A DNA stretch of 64,000 nucleotides from CAVRCT01 sp963719645. GTDB lineage: Bacteria; Pseudomonadota; Gammaproteobacteria; DSM-16500. The notes below the pieces were generated by a model. That model did not search any database. It had not been told where the DNA came from and saw only the letters and a program-made list of their open reading frames with translations. The position numbers and the translations under genes are program-made. Of the stretch, positions 36,134 to 44,141 are shown piece by piece. Positions within the stretch are counted from its first letter, which is position 1. Each line of letters begins with the position of its first letter. The stretch spans positions 1-64,000 of the forward strand of contig CAVRCT010000005.1 of the NCBI GenBank assembly GCA_963719645.1, written 5' to 3'.

Positions 36134-36517
36134 TTTTTATACAAATCCCCCTTGTTCCCAATGGCACTAACTTAAGAACTGTCGTCCCGGAATTTACTGG
36201 CGCTTAATGAGCGCTTTTTGCGAATTTAGCGCCAGTTAATGTCCGGGATCCATTTTGCTTAAAGCATATAAGTTAAAAGCAAGAGGGCGATAAATTGAAG
36301 ATGGATCCCGGACATTAAGTAGCTCTAAACGAGCAAAAGGCGCTCGTTAAGAGCTACTAAATTCCGGGACGACAGTTCTTAAGCTAGTGCCATTGCCCCT
36401 TGTTCCCCCCTTTTCCAAAGTGGGAGACCTTCTAAGCAACTTTCACCGTTAAAACACAGAGCTGTTTAGAAGGTCTCCCACTTTGGAAAAGGGGGAACAA
36501 GGGGGATTTGTATAAAA
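36134..36517. repeat. Palindromic element A (copy 1) interrupted by element C
   Basis: Element A has outer ends TTTATACAAATCCCCCTT and an inner GTGGGAGACCTTCTAAGC hairpin. Here its left arm is cut at 36158 by a 237-bp insertion and resumes at 36396. The right arm ends in GGGATTTGTATAAAA at 36517. With element C it accounts for the gap between the UDG gene and waaA. Confidence 0.85.
36159..36395 (+). mobile_element. Element C/D family, copy 1 (237 bp) with 11-bp target duplication
   Basis: Terminal inverted repeats CAATGGCACTA-CTTAAGAAC run through GTCGTCCCGGAATTTA. Internal palindromes are TGTCCGGGATCCATTTTGC and its partner, and two hairpins around TGGCGCT and TAGCTC. CCCCTTGTTCC is directly repeated on both sides (36148-36158 and 36396-36406). 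No ORF. Confidence 0.88.
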
Positions 36518-36588
36518 AGAAGAAGTTCTTATTCGATATTTACCCCTCTTTTTTAGGGGTTAGGGTACTCAGGATGACCTGAATACAG

Positions 36589-37848
36589 CTACCACCCCGT
36601 TTCTTTGATCAAATTAATTTGCTTTTGCAGCGCGCCTCGATTTTTTTCGACAACATGATAGGCATTCTCTCCCATCGTTTCTCGTAACGTTTTGTCCGCA
36701 AATAATTTGATAACTTCCTCAGCCAATTGCTCAGCATTCTGAACTTGCAACATGCCGTGCTCTTTCAGCATCAGCTCACTGATTTCTGCAAAATTAAAAA
36801 CAAACGGGCCCGTCAAAACAGGTTTGTGCAATGCGGCAGGCTCAACAATGTTATGACCACCAATCGCAACAAAGCTGCCCGCCACACACGCAACATCACT
36901 GACGGAATACATCAGCATCATTTCTCCCACCGAATCACCGAGAAAAACTTGCGTGGTTGCTTGACATGCACCACCCGCGCTGCGACGTTGACAAGTCATA
37001 TGCTGTTGCTCAACCAAATTAGCGACCGAATTAAATCGCTCTGGATGACGTGGCACGAGAATTAACAATGCATCAGAAAATTTCTCCATGATTTGTCGAT
37101 GCGCGGCTAACAGGATTTCATCCTCCGTGGGATGCGTACTGGCTGCAATCCAAATCAATCGCTCATTGCCTAGCTCAGCACGCAACGCAGCACTTTTTGC
37201 CGGTAAATCTGCAGCTAACTCTAAATCAAATTTCATATTGCCTGTGATTCTCATTCGCTCTTTCGCCAATCCTAACTCGACAAAACGATCTGCGTCGGGT
37301 TGCGCTTGAACTGCCATCGCGGTGACAGCAGACAACATGTCGCGTGTTAAGCCTTTAATTTTTCGATAACCGTTTGCTGATTTTTCGGATAAGCGTGCAT
37401 TCATGATAAAAACAGGAATATTGCGTTGTCGACAGACGGCAAATAAATTCGGCCATAATTCTGTTTCCATCACCACTAACAGTTGCGGATTCACTCGATC
37501 AATAAAACGATTGATCGCATCGGGTACGTCATAAGGAATATACGAATTTAAAACAGTTTCCCCGAACACACTTTTTACCCGAGCAGATCCGGTTGGTGTC
37601 ATATTTGTAATTAACATTTGATGCTGGGGATACAGCGATTTTAATGCTTTAATGAGCGGCGTTGCTGCAATGGTTTCACCGAGTGAAACCGAATGGACCC
37701 AAATGCAATGGTCTGAGCGAATTGGTGTAAACCCCACCCGCTCTAATAAACGACGTCGATAATCAGGCGCCTTGCGCGAACGCCAAATTAGCCGTAAAAA
37801 AAGGAATGGCAATGCAAGATAAAATAATACCGTATACAAGTAGCGCAA
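36589..37848 (-). CDS. waaA: 3-deoxy-D-manno-octulosonic acid transferase (KDO transferase)
   Basis: WaaA (419 aa) attaches KDO residues from CMP-KDO to lipid IVA at the inner membrane. An N-terminal membrane anchor (MRYLYTVLFYLALPFLFLRL) is followed by KAPDYRRRLLERVGF, the acceptor motif WVHSVSLGETIAATPLIKAL (about 50-69), ETELWPNLFA, and the C-terminal nucleotide-sugar region (SFVAIGGHNIVEPAALHKPV). The start is TTG at 37848 with a GAGG site; no in-frame ATG gives the conserved anchor. Confidence 0.95.
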   Translation of the reverse strand: MRYLYTVLFYLALPFLFLRLIWRSRKAPDYRRRLLERVGFTPIRSDHCIWVHSVSLGETIAATPLIKALKSLYPQHQMLITNMTPTGSARVKSVFGETVLNSYIPYDVPDAINRFIDRVNPQLLVVMETELWPNLFAVCRQRNIPVFIMNARLSEKSANGYRKIKGLTRDMLSAVTAMAVQAQPDADRFVELGLAKERMRITGNMKFDLELAADLPAKSAALRAELGNERLIWIAASTHPTEDEILLAAHRQIMEKFSDALLILVPRHPERFNSVANLVEQQHMTCQRRSAGGACQATTQVFLGDSVGEMMLMYSVSDVACVAGSFVAIGGHNIVEPAALHKPVLTGPFVFNFAEISELMLKEHGMLQVQNAEQLAEEVIKLFADKTLRETMGENAYHVVEKNRGALQKQINLIKETGW

Positions 37849-37882
37849 AAGGGTATCCTCATGAGATAAAAATTTGTAGCGA

Positions 37883-37888
37883 ATTATA
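37883..37888 (-). promoter_or_regulatory. -10 candidate for waaA
   Basis: The minus strand has GTATATAATT, with TATAAT 35 nt before the TTG start. It resembles the dot-gene -10 elements but lacks the preceding GG. Confidence 0.4.
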
Positions 37889-37996
37889 TACTACTCGTCC
37901 TTCAATAGGCGAATATTGATTTTAACAGCAGGGGTTGTTGTCCTGGGCATTCCAACTCCTGAAAAAAGAGGGGTAAACATTTAATAAGAACTTCTT

Positions 37997-38308
37997 CTTT
38001 TTATACAAATCCCCCTTGTTCCTGACGGATCGATGCAAATCCCACCCATGCGTCGTCCTGAAAAATCTTACGCCCAAATCATTTGACCGCAGTTATCGTA
38101 GTATCGCGTAAGATTTATTCAGGATCCACGAACGAAGAACTGATTCTGGAATTTATATAGATCAATGATACTCAAGTGGATCCTGAATAAATATTCCGTG
38201 CGAGTACCGTCCTACGGTTAAAATACGTTGACGTCATATTTTTCAGGACGACGCATGGGTGGAATTTGCATCGATCCGTCAGGAACAAGGGGGATTTGTA
38301 TAAAAAAA
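37997..38308. repeat. Element A outer arms (copy 2) enclosing element B
   Basis: TTTATACAAATCCCCCTTGT on the left and its inverse on the right flank element B with perfect symmetry. The normal centre of element A is missing and B takes its place. The rest of the gap before rpe holds the inverted 26-bp UDG repeat and the rpe promoter region. Confidence 0.85.
38022..38282 (-). mobile_element. Element B, copy 2 (261 bp, inverted relative to copy 1)
   Basis: Same termini (CTGACGGATCGATGCAAATC) and same internal GTGGATCCTGAATAAATATT blocks as copy 1, in reverse orientation. No ORF and no direct target duplication; the flanks are inverted, not direct, repeats. Confidence 0.85.
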
Positions 38309-38310
38309 TT

Positions 38311-38336
38311 AAACGCTTGCATCGAAGTTCTTTGGG
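38311..38336 (-). repeat. 26-bp inverted repeat, second copy of the UDG 3' end
   Basis: Reverse complement of 36064-36089, here non-coding. Together the pair brackets waaA and the element A copies (about 2.2 kb). Confidence 0.85.
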
Positions 38337-38421
38337 CGCTCAAGCAACAGTCCTTTCTACGGTTATTTTTACTCGATAAAATGATATGATGCACAACTTA
38401 TATTTAGTTAGAGGATTCTCC

Positions 38422-39096
38422 ATGCGACAGCCTATCATTGCGCCATCATTACTCTCTGCTGACTTTGCACGCCTCGGCGAAGAAGCCACTGCCGTTCTAG
38501 AAGCAGGTGGCGATATGCTGCATTTAGATGTGATGGATAATCATTATGTGCCTAACCTGACAGTGGGTCCTCTGGTTTGTGAAGCATTACGCAAATACGG
38601 CATTACCGCACCCATTGATGTTCATTTGATGACGCGCCCCGTGGATAGACTGATCACTGATTTTGCCAAAGCCGGTGCCACGAATATAACGTTTCATCCC
38701 GAAGCGTCCGACCACATTGATCGTAGTTTAGATTTAATCCGCAAACACAATTGCAAAGCAGGTCTTGCCATCAACCCGGCAACCACTCTAGATTGTTTAG
38801 AATATGTCTGGGATAAGATCGATTTAGTCCTCATCATGTCAGTTAACCCTGGCTTCGGTGGCCAACACTTCATTCCCGCCACCCTCAAAAAAATTCAAAC
38901 ATTACGCAAACTCATTGATAAGAGTGGCAAAGAAGTTCGCTTGGCGGTCGACGGTGGAATAAAAACTGATAATTTACAAGTGGTTGCAGAAGCCGGGGCA
39001 GATATGTTTATTTCAGGCTCGGGTATTTTTGGCTCTTCAAGTTACGCCGCAACTATCCAAGAGATGAAAACCATCCTCTCTCGAGTGGGAAAGTAA
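38422..39096 (+). CDS. rpe: Ribulose-phosphate 3-epimerase
   Basis: Rpe (224 aa) interconverts ribulose 5-phosphate and xylulose 5-phosphate in the pentose phosphate pathway. The frame opens at 38386, but the ATG at 38422 has AGAGGA just upstream and gives the standard N-terminus MRQPIIAPSLLSADFARLGE. Catalytic motifs are HLDVMDNHYVPNLTVGP, VDVHLM-type IDVHLMTRP, MSVNPGFGGQHFIPATLKKI and VDGGIK. The rpiA gene of the same pathway is 5 kb away. Confidence 0.97.
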   Translation: MRQPIIAPSLLSADFARLGEEATAVLEAGGDMLHLDVMDNHYVPNLTVGPLVCEALRKYGITAPIDVHLMTRPVDRLITDFAKAGATNITFHPEASDHIDRSLDLIRKHNCKAGLAINPATTLDCLEYVWDKIDLVLIMSVNPGFGGQHFIPATLKKIQTLRKLIDKSGKEVRLAVDGGIKTDNLQVVAEAGADMFISGSGIFGSSSYAATIQEMKTILSRVGK

Positions 39097-39175
39097 AAAT
39101 AGCTTAATTTATGATCCTTTTTTGATCTATTTCAATTTTTATGGCTGTTTTATGGTCATCCGATCTCCTGTGGCA

Positions 39176-39187
39176 GGTATATAATAT
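39176..39187 (+). promoter_or_regulatory. Extended -10 promoter before the small Gly/Gln-rich gene
   Basis: AGGTATATAATA with TATAAT at 39180-39185, 35 nt before the ATG at 39220. It is the fourth copy of the GGTATATAAT string seen before dotM, dotK and the gene at 28644. Confidence 0.55.
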
Positions 39188-39219
39188 CCTTGTTAATGGA
39201 GTATTCATTGGAGGTTATT

Positions 39220-39432
39220 ATGCAAAAGCCACAAAAACCAAATACACCCAATATTTCTCGAGATAAAACGGCCCCATCACACCAACAACAACCCAGTAAT
39301 AAAAATCTAGGTGGTGGTTTTGATAAAAACAGACAGCAAACCACTGGCACCGGTGGTGCAGGCAAACCCAGCAATCTAGGCAGCGGTGGTGGTAATCAAC
39401 CTTGGGGTCAAAACAAAGACAAAAATAGATAA
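39220..39432 (+). CDS. Small Gly/Gln/Asn-rich protein of unknown function
   Basis: 70 residues from the ATG at 39220, chosen over 39190 because a strong GGAGG site precedes it. Sequence is disordered and hydrophilic: NKNLGGGFDKNRQQ, TGTGGAGKPSNLGSGGGNQP. No domain is recognised. It has its own promoter and a strong terminator, so it is a single-gene unit and probably real. Function unknown; a small secreted or stress protein is possible but not shown. Confidence 0.65.
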   Translation: MQKPQKPNTPNISRDKTAPSHQQQPSNKNLGGGFDKNRQQTTGTGGAGKPSNLGSGGGNQPWGQNKDKNR

Positions 39433-39450
39433 TTTAATGCGTGTTGATTA

Positions 39451-39478
39451 AAAAGCCCGTCATCAGACGGGCTTTTTT
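39451..39478 (+). terminator. Rho-independent terminator, usable in both directions
   Basis: AAAGCCCGTC-ATCA-GACGGGCTTTTTT: an 8-bp GC-rich stem plus A/T pairs, with T-runs on both strands. It ends the 39220 gene. The stop codon of the convergent gene (39477-39479) lies in its T-run. Confidence 0.9.
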
Positions 39479-39830
39479 ATTTTTTCTTGCCATCTTCTTC
39501 ATCTTTCCACCAAGGCGGTGGCGACCCTTTGGGACGAGGGGATGCATTGAATGGAGTCGGCCGAAATGAACTCACATTCGACGACTGCTGACCTTGGCCT
39601 TGCGATTGGCCTTGTGCCGTCTGACCGGTCGTGCTCGCATCATCTGGATCAAAAACTTGAATCACATCAACGCCGTTTTTAATCCGATAGATCACTTTCA
39701 CTTTAAAACGTGCATCATCAGCCATTTTGGCTTGAATAAAGAATCGCGCTTCTTCTAAATCAGCAAATTCTGCATCGAGAAATTCACCACCCCGGGTATA
39801 CTGCTTCGTCACTTGATATAACATTGACAC
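39477..39830 (-). CDS. Conserved-looking hypothetical protein with disordered tail
   Basis: 117 residues. The first 65 look folded (MLYQVTKQYTRGGEFLDAEF; ADLEEARFFIQAKMADDARF; VKVIYRIKNGVDVIQVFDPD). The rest is Gln/Ser/Pro-rich and ends in WWKDEEDGKKK. The ATG at 39824 (MLYQ) is an alternative start. No signal peptide. Not recognised; it may be a family limited to Legionellales, which a search would settle. Confidence 0.7.
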   Translation of the reverse strand: MSMLYQVTKQYTRGGEFLDAEFADLEEARFFIQAKMADDARFKVKVIYRIKNGVDVIQVFDPDDASTTGQTAQGQSQGQGQQSSNVSSFRPTPFNASPRPKGSPPPWWKDEEDGKKK

Positions 39831-39906
39831 CTCGCTTTCAAATGGAGTCAGAAATTTTAGCAGAAATCAATTGCACTGTTGAGAATTAGTTAAATTTTTT
39901 TAGAGT

Positions 39907-39939
39907 GTTAAGCCTGTCTTAAGCTCTATAAATTATCAT
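39907..39939 (+). promoter_or_regulatory. PmrA-type box and -10 for the patatin gene
   Basis: GTTAAG-N5-CTTAAG (39907-39923), then exactly 10 nt, then TATCAT (39934-39939). The spacing is identical to that of three other effector-like genes in the window. The gene starts 36 nt after the -10. Confidence 0.65.
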
Positions 39940-39974
39940 TAACCGCTTGAAAAAACCTTAAGGCACTTGGTCAA

Positions 39975-42920
39975 ATGGATAATAGACAAGACTTCAGTAC
40001 TCCTCAAAAACAGCCTGCCCCAAGCAGCGATGACGTGACAACACCTCTTCTTGCACAGCCTAGTGTGGCTTTACTGGATGAAAAAATTATTCCTCAACCC
40101 AGTGAATCAGATTTTTTCAGTGAACACGTCAGTGAAAACAATACGCCGAATCGCGAAGAGAAATTGGCGATTTCTCAGCTGGCTGCCGTCTTTGTCAATC
40201 AGCCCGCCGCAAGAACCCTTTCTCTGGATGCAAAAGACATTGCAGGCACTTTATACAATATTTCTGGAATAGAATTCTCCGAAGAGAAAGCTCAAGAAGT
40301 AATCGACTTTTTTACCCATAAATTTAGCGAACTCAAAGAGCAAGAACGTTCAAACGCAAGCTCCGTCGCAGAACCGACTGATAGCAATTCAATATTCATC
40401 ACCCCGATTCGCCCTCAACCGCAAATCGAATTGAAAACGCCAATTTCGCCGAGCCAAAATATAGCTTCACCCATCTCAATCAGCTTTGCAGATGAAGCGT
40501 CCCCAACCGAAGACGTTGTGATTCCTTGTGAAGGACTTGCGTTCGGTGGAGGAGGAGGTCCTGCTATCCATATTCATGCAAAAGCAATCAAAGAATTACA
40601 AAGTTATTGCAACCCATCCAGAACCATTCCATTCGATGCAAAAAGCATTGCAACATCCATGCCTGAGTTAGGCTATTCCGACACTGACATTGCCTCCTTT
40701 TTAGCAAGCACCGAATTACAAGATGTTAAACAAGAACCTCTTGTTAAAAAAATGACGGATAATCAACTCGCTCAGGTCTTAACAAAAATTTACAGACAAA
40801 GAGGCTATAAATTTGTTGAGTATGATACGTCAACACAAGAAGTTGAGATTCAAAAATTTGTTATTGATTTTACCAAAATAACAAAAGTTGCCGGAACCTC
40901 GGCAGGCGCAATCGCTGCGTTAATCGTTACTTTGCGCTATACCAATGAAGAAATTGATTCGCTCATGGCGTCCATCGATTTTAGCAAAGTGGATGATGGC
41001 GGCAATCTCATTAGCAAAGGTGTCAATTTATATAACCATCTTGGCGCGATGAAAGGCGAAGAGTTATTTAAAATCATTAAAAAAGTTCTTACGCATAAAA
41101 AATTACCTGACACTCTCACATTTAATCAATTAGTGGAATTTGGTTTCGATATTGACTTACATGTCACGACGGCAAGAATGCAAAGCACCGAAAGTGTGGC
41201 GCATCTAAAAGAATTTTATTTTTGTCGCGAGACAGCGGGTGACACCCCGATTGTGAATGCTATTTTAGCCTCTGCCTCAGCTACCCCTTTTTTTCCACCT
41301 ATTTTACTTAAACAAGTTGGGACAAATTTTCAAATTGTTACTCAACAAATAGAAGGAGAGAACACCTATCCTTATACAGATGGTGGCTGGGTAAATAATA
41401 TTCCTGTTAAACGATTTGACGCAGACAAGTACGGTGGAAAATATGGTTATAATGACAAAATAATAGGTATCGTGCTGGTTGACTCACCCGTCAAGCAAGG
41501 GCGACCTGATACCACTCAGCCCATTGATATATCCAATATTGCCGCCGTCATTTCCGCTTTAATCGAAGCAGATCGTGCGCAAGCTTTAAAGCTTAGCCAA
41601 CCGAGTTTCCGTAGACGCTGTATTTTGGTGGACCGATGTAAAACCCAATTGTATCAATTTGTTTTATCGCTTGCAAAAATTGATGAGCTATCTTTAGCAA
41701 CAACATCAGGGATTCATAAGTTTCTTGGGGAAAAAATTGCCGAAATCAGAGCGCAAATAGAAAAAGAAAGTGAAGTCTTAGAGGAACTTGGAAGCCCGCA
41801 ACGCACGCCGCAAAAAATAGAGTTCGATGAGAATGGGAAATTAATATGTAATAAAAAGCAGGGTAGCGAAGAGAGCTACCGACTTTTTGAAAGAGGTGAA
41901 AAAGCAAGTCGCTTAGAAAGATTAACACCCAGACTCGTTGAGATCGAAGAGGAGTTTGAACAAAAAGAATATTTTCCCCGCTTACTTGCAGCGAAGCAGC
42001 GCTTTGTAAACCGCATGATGAATCCACTCCAGGAAGCCTTGCCAACAAACAAACCTTATTTTATCGGCATTACTTTTTCGGTCGCTTTTAAAATTGCAGC
42101 CGTCGTGACAGGCACGTTGGCTATTTTAGCAAGCAACCCCATTGGCTGGTTAGCAATACTGGCTGGCTGCACTCTTTTAGTGACCAGTCTGATCACAATC
42201 ACCTTATGCTCGTTAGCCTGGCGACGAAGAAAACAAAACATACAACTCAATGCGCACGGCGAACATAAATTAGCTGTTTTTTCGCTTGCTGAAAAATTTA
42301 GAAATTCTAGAGTCAGTCAATCCGCCATTGATCTGGTCATTAAATTCGGCATCTTGTTTAAACAAGATCAACGTAAAAACCCGGTCAAAACAGGGCTTAT
42401 CGATAGCATTGAGTGCGAACTGGCTGATAAAAACAAAAAATTGGACAAGCCACTTTTCTTTCACAGACAATCGGGACGATTCTTTTTTGAAGCGACTGTT
42501 AAACGAAAAAAATTGGATGGCTGCGATCTTTTTTTAACGTCTATCCAAGATAGAAGAGAACTCACGAAAGAGAGATTAAGAGAAGCCAGAGAAAAACAAA
42601 TGGCTATCTTCATTAAACATAACGGTAAGTTTGAGATTTATGGGGATGTCAGTGGATATGGTGATTGGAAATATACTAAAATTCCTGCAAATGACGTTTT
42701 TAATCAACTACCTTTTGACGATGGAGTCCTTCGACGCGGAGACCCGTTATTTACGTATTTTCTCGTAGAAAAATTAAAAAAAGGCCACGCAAAATTGTTT
42801 ACATACAAATTTCCTAACAAAGTGAGGCAGATGAAAGTCAGGGAGTATGCTCAAGGTTCCGATCAATTTAACTCAGAACTTCAGCCGCCTACCGAGCCAC
42901 GCGCTAAGGTATCTTTGTAG
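39975..42920 (+). CDS. Patatin-like phospholipase with a membrane hairpin, candidate Dot/Icm effector
   Basis: 981 residues. The patatin domain (about 180-480) has the oxyanion loop LAFGGGGGPAI (about 189-199), the nucleophile Ser309 in GTSAG and the catalytic Asp469 in DGG, so the Ser-Asp dyad is complete. Patatin enzymes hydrolyse acyl chains of phospholipids; Legionella injects several. The first 170 residues are Ser/Pro-rich and disordered. Two adjacent transmembrane helices lie at about 698-740 (FSVAFKIAAVVTGTLAILAS; then WLAILAGCTLLVTSLITITL). A basic 230-residue C-terminal region of unknown type follows. The ribosome site is weak. A PmrA-type box precedes it. Confidence 0.9.
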   Translation: MDNRQDFSTPQKQPAPSSDDVTTPLLAQPSVALLDEKIIPQPSESDFFSEHVSENNTPNREEKLAISQLAAVFVNQPAARTLSLDAKDIAGTLYNISGIEFSEEKAQEVIDFFTHKFSELKEQERSNASSVAEPTDSNSIFITPIRPQPQIELKTPISPSQNIASPISISFADEASPTEDVVIPCEGLAFGGGGGPAIHIHAKAIKELQSYCNPSRTIPFDAKSIATSMPELGYSDTDIASFLASTELQDVKQEPLVKKMTDNQLAQVLTKIYRQRGYKFVEYDTSTQEVEIQKFVIDFTKITKVAGTSAGAIAALIVTLRYTNEEIDSLMASIDFSKVDDGGNLISKGVNLYNHLGAMKGEELFKIIKKVLTHKKLPDTLTFNQLVEFGFDIDLHVTTARMQSTESVAHLKEFYFCRETAGDTPIVNAILASASATPFFPPILLKQVGTNFQIVTQQIEGENTYPYTDGGWVNNIPVKRFDADKYGGKYGYNDKIIGIVLVDSPVKQGRPDTTQPIDISNIAAVISALIEADRAQALKLSQPSFRRRCILVDRCKTQLYQFVLSLAKIDELSLATTSGIHKFLGEKIAEIRAQIEKESEVLEELGSPQRTPQKIEFDENGKLICNKKQGSEESYRLFERGEKASRLERLTPRLVEIEEEFEQKEYFPRLLAAKQRFVNRMMNPLQEALPTNKPYFIGITFSVAFKIAAVVTGTLAILASNPIGWLAILAGCTLLVTSLITITLCSLAWRRRKQNIQLNAHGEHKLAVFSLAEKFRNSRVSQSAIDLVIKFGILFKQDQRKNPVKTGLIDSIECELADKNKKLDKPLFFHRQSGRFFFEATVKRKKLDGCDLFLTSIQDRRELTKERLREAREKQMAIFIKHNGKFEIYGDVSGYGDWKYTKIPANDVFNQLPFDDGVLRRGDPLFTYFLVEKLKKGHAKLFTYKFPNKVRQMKVREYAQGSDQFNSELQPPTEPRAKVSL

Positions 42921-42934
42921 AGAAAAATTTAATT

Positions 42935-43180
42935 GTTTTTATGCAACCCACCTTGTTTCCCCTTTTTCAAAGGGCATTGTTGCGTAATTCTCGCACCGTC
43001 ATTGCGAGGAACGTTTTTTGCGACGAAGCAATCCAGTTTTTGATTCTTAAAGTCTAAAACTGGATTGCTTCGTCGCAAAAAACGCTCCTCGCAATGACGG
43101 AAGTGGGAATTACGCAACAACGCCTTTCCAAAGTGGGAGGCCTTCTAAGCAGCTTTCACTGTTAAAACACAGAGCTGCTT
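42935..43180. repeat. Element A, partial copy 3, interrupted by element G
   Basis: The left arm (TTTTTATGCAACCCACCTTG) is cut at 42972 and resumes at 43125 with the TTTCCAAAGTGGGAGGCC hairpin and the GAGCTGCTTAAGA loop. The right outer arm is missing, replaced by the tandem array at 43181. Confidence 0.75.
42973..43124. mobile_element. Element G, copy 1 (152 bp) with 9-bp target duplication
   Basis: Termini GGCATTGTTGCGTAATTC and GAATTACGCAACAACGCC, inner arms with CGTCATTGCGAGGA and TTGCGACGAAGCAATCCAG. Flanked by TTTTCAAAG (42964-42972) and TTTCCAAAG (43125-43133), one mismatch. No ORF. Confidence 0.82.
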
Positions 43181-43484
43181 AAGACAAGGGCTGTCATCCT
43201 GAGCGCTTTTCGCTCCGAAGACAAGGGCTGTCATCCTGAGCGCTTTTCGCTCCGAAGACAAGGGCTGTCATCCTGAGCGCTTTTCGCTCCGAAGGATCTC
43301 CCTATAAAGTAGAGAAATGCTTAAGAATACTTTTAACTAAACATCAGAAATTTGCGGGAGATCCTTCGGAGCGAAGAGCACTCAGGATGACAGCCTTTTC
43401 TTTTGCGGGAGATCCTTCGGAGCGAAAAGCACTCAGGATGACAGCCTTTTTTTAAGCGCTCAGGATGACAGCCCTTGCCTTAAG
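43181..43484. repeat. Three 37-bp tandem repeats facing inverted copies
   Basis: Units of 37 bp containing GGGCTGTCATCCTGAGCGC start at 43181, 43218 and 43255 and are identical. Downstream, inverted versions (CACTCAGGATGACAGCC) recur at about 43379-43396 and 43430-43447, with CTCAGGATGACAGCCCTT at 43460-43478. GGATCTCCC/GGGAGATCC forms the inner stem. The array could fold into one long hairpin. Nothing else lies between the patatin gene and rpiA. Confidence 0.85.
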
Positions 43485-43501
43485 CGCCACTGTGAAAAAA
43501 A

Positions 43502-44140
43502 CTAACACGCAGCCCCGCAAATCACTACATCCGCCGCACGCCGAGCAAAAATTCCATTCGTCACTACACCCACAATATTATTTATTTTTTCTTCAATCGA
43601 AATAGGTTCTAATAATTTTAAATTAAACACATCTAAAATCACATTGCCATTGTCCGTCACAAAACCTTGACGATAAACCGGATCGCCGCCTAACTTGACT
43701 AACTCTCTGGCAACAAAACTTCGCGCCATTGGAATCACCTCAACAGCCACTGGAAACGTGCCTAACAAATCCACTTGTTTCGATGAATCAATTAAACAGA
43801 TAAATATTTTCGCGACCGCTGCAACAATTTTTTCACGTGTCAGCGCGCCGCCGCCACCTTTGATCATTTGCTTGGCGGCATTCACTTCATCCGCACCATC
43901 CACATAGAGTGTCAATTCATTCACACTGTTTAACTCACATATCGGTATCGATAATGCTCTCAGTCGCTTTTCAGTTTCTAAAGAACTTGCGACAGCCGCC
44001 TCAATTTTTCCTTTCACTGCTTTTAATTCTTCAATAAAACAATTGGCAGTCGATCCCGTGCCCACCCCCAAAATCATGCCAGGTTCGATATACGCTAATG
44101 CAGCTTTGGCCGCCGCGCGTTTTTGTGCTTCTTTATCCAT
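43502..44140 (-). CDS. rpiA: Ribose-5-phosphate isomerase A
   Basis: RpiA (212 aa) interconverts ribose 5-phosphate and ribulose 5-phosphate. Motifs: ILGVGTGSTANCFIEEL, YVDGADEVNAAKQMIKGGGG, and ALTREKIVAAVA. The ATG at 44140 has AGAGGA six bases upstream and leaves one base after the preceding gene; the longer frame from 44155 would overlap it. It closes a hslV-hslU-DUF971-rpiA run. Confidence 0.96.
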   Translation of the reverse strand: MDKEAQKRAAAKAALAYIEPGMILGVGTGSTANCFIEELKAVKGKIEAAVASSLETEKRLRALSIPICELNSVNELTLYVDGADEVNAAKQMIKGGGGALTREKIVAAVAKIFICLIDSSKQVDLLGTFPVAVEVIPMARSFVARELVKLGGDPVYRQGFVTDNGNVILDVFNLKLLEPISIEEKINNIVGVVTNGIFARRAADVVICGAAC

Positions 44141-44141
44141 A

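Noticed and set aside
36064..38336. Composite transposon carrying waaA between inverted repeats
   Set aside because: No transposase, no target duplication, and waaA is an ordinary core gene with window-typical composition.
39945..39961. Second PmrA-like site CTTGAA-N5-CTTAAG before the patatin gene
   Set aside because: It breaks the consensus in one half and lies downstream of the -10, where it could not act as the activating site.
43181..43291. Possible CRISPR array
   Set aside because: The three 37-bp units are adjacent with no spacers, and no cas genes are present.
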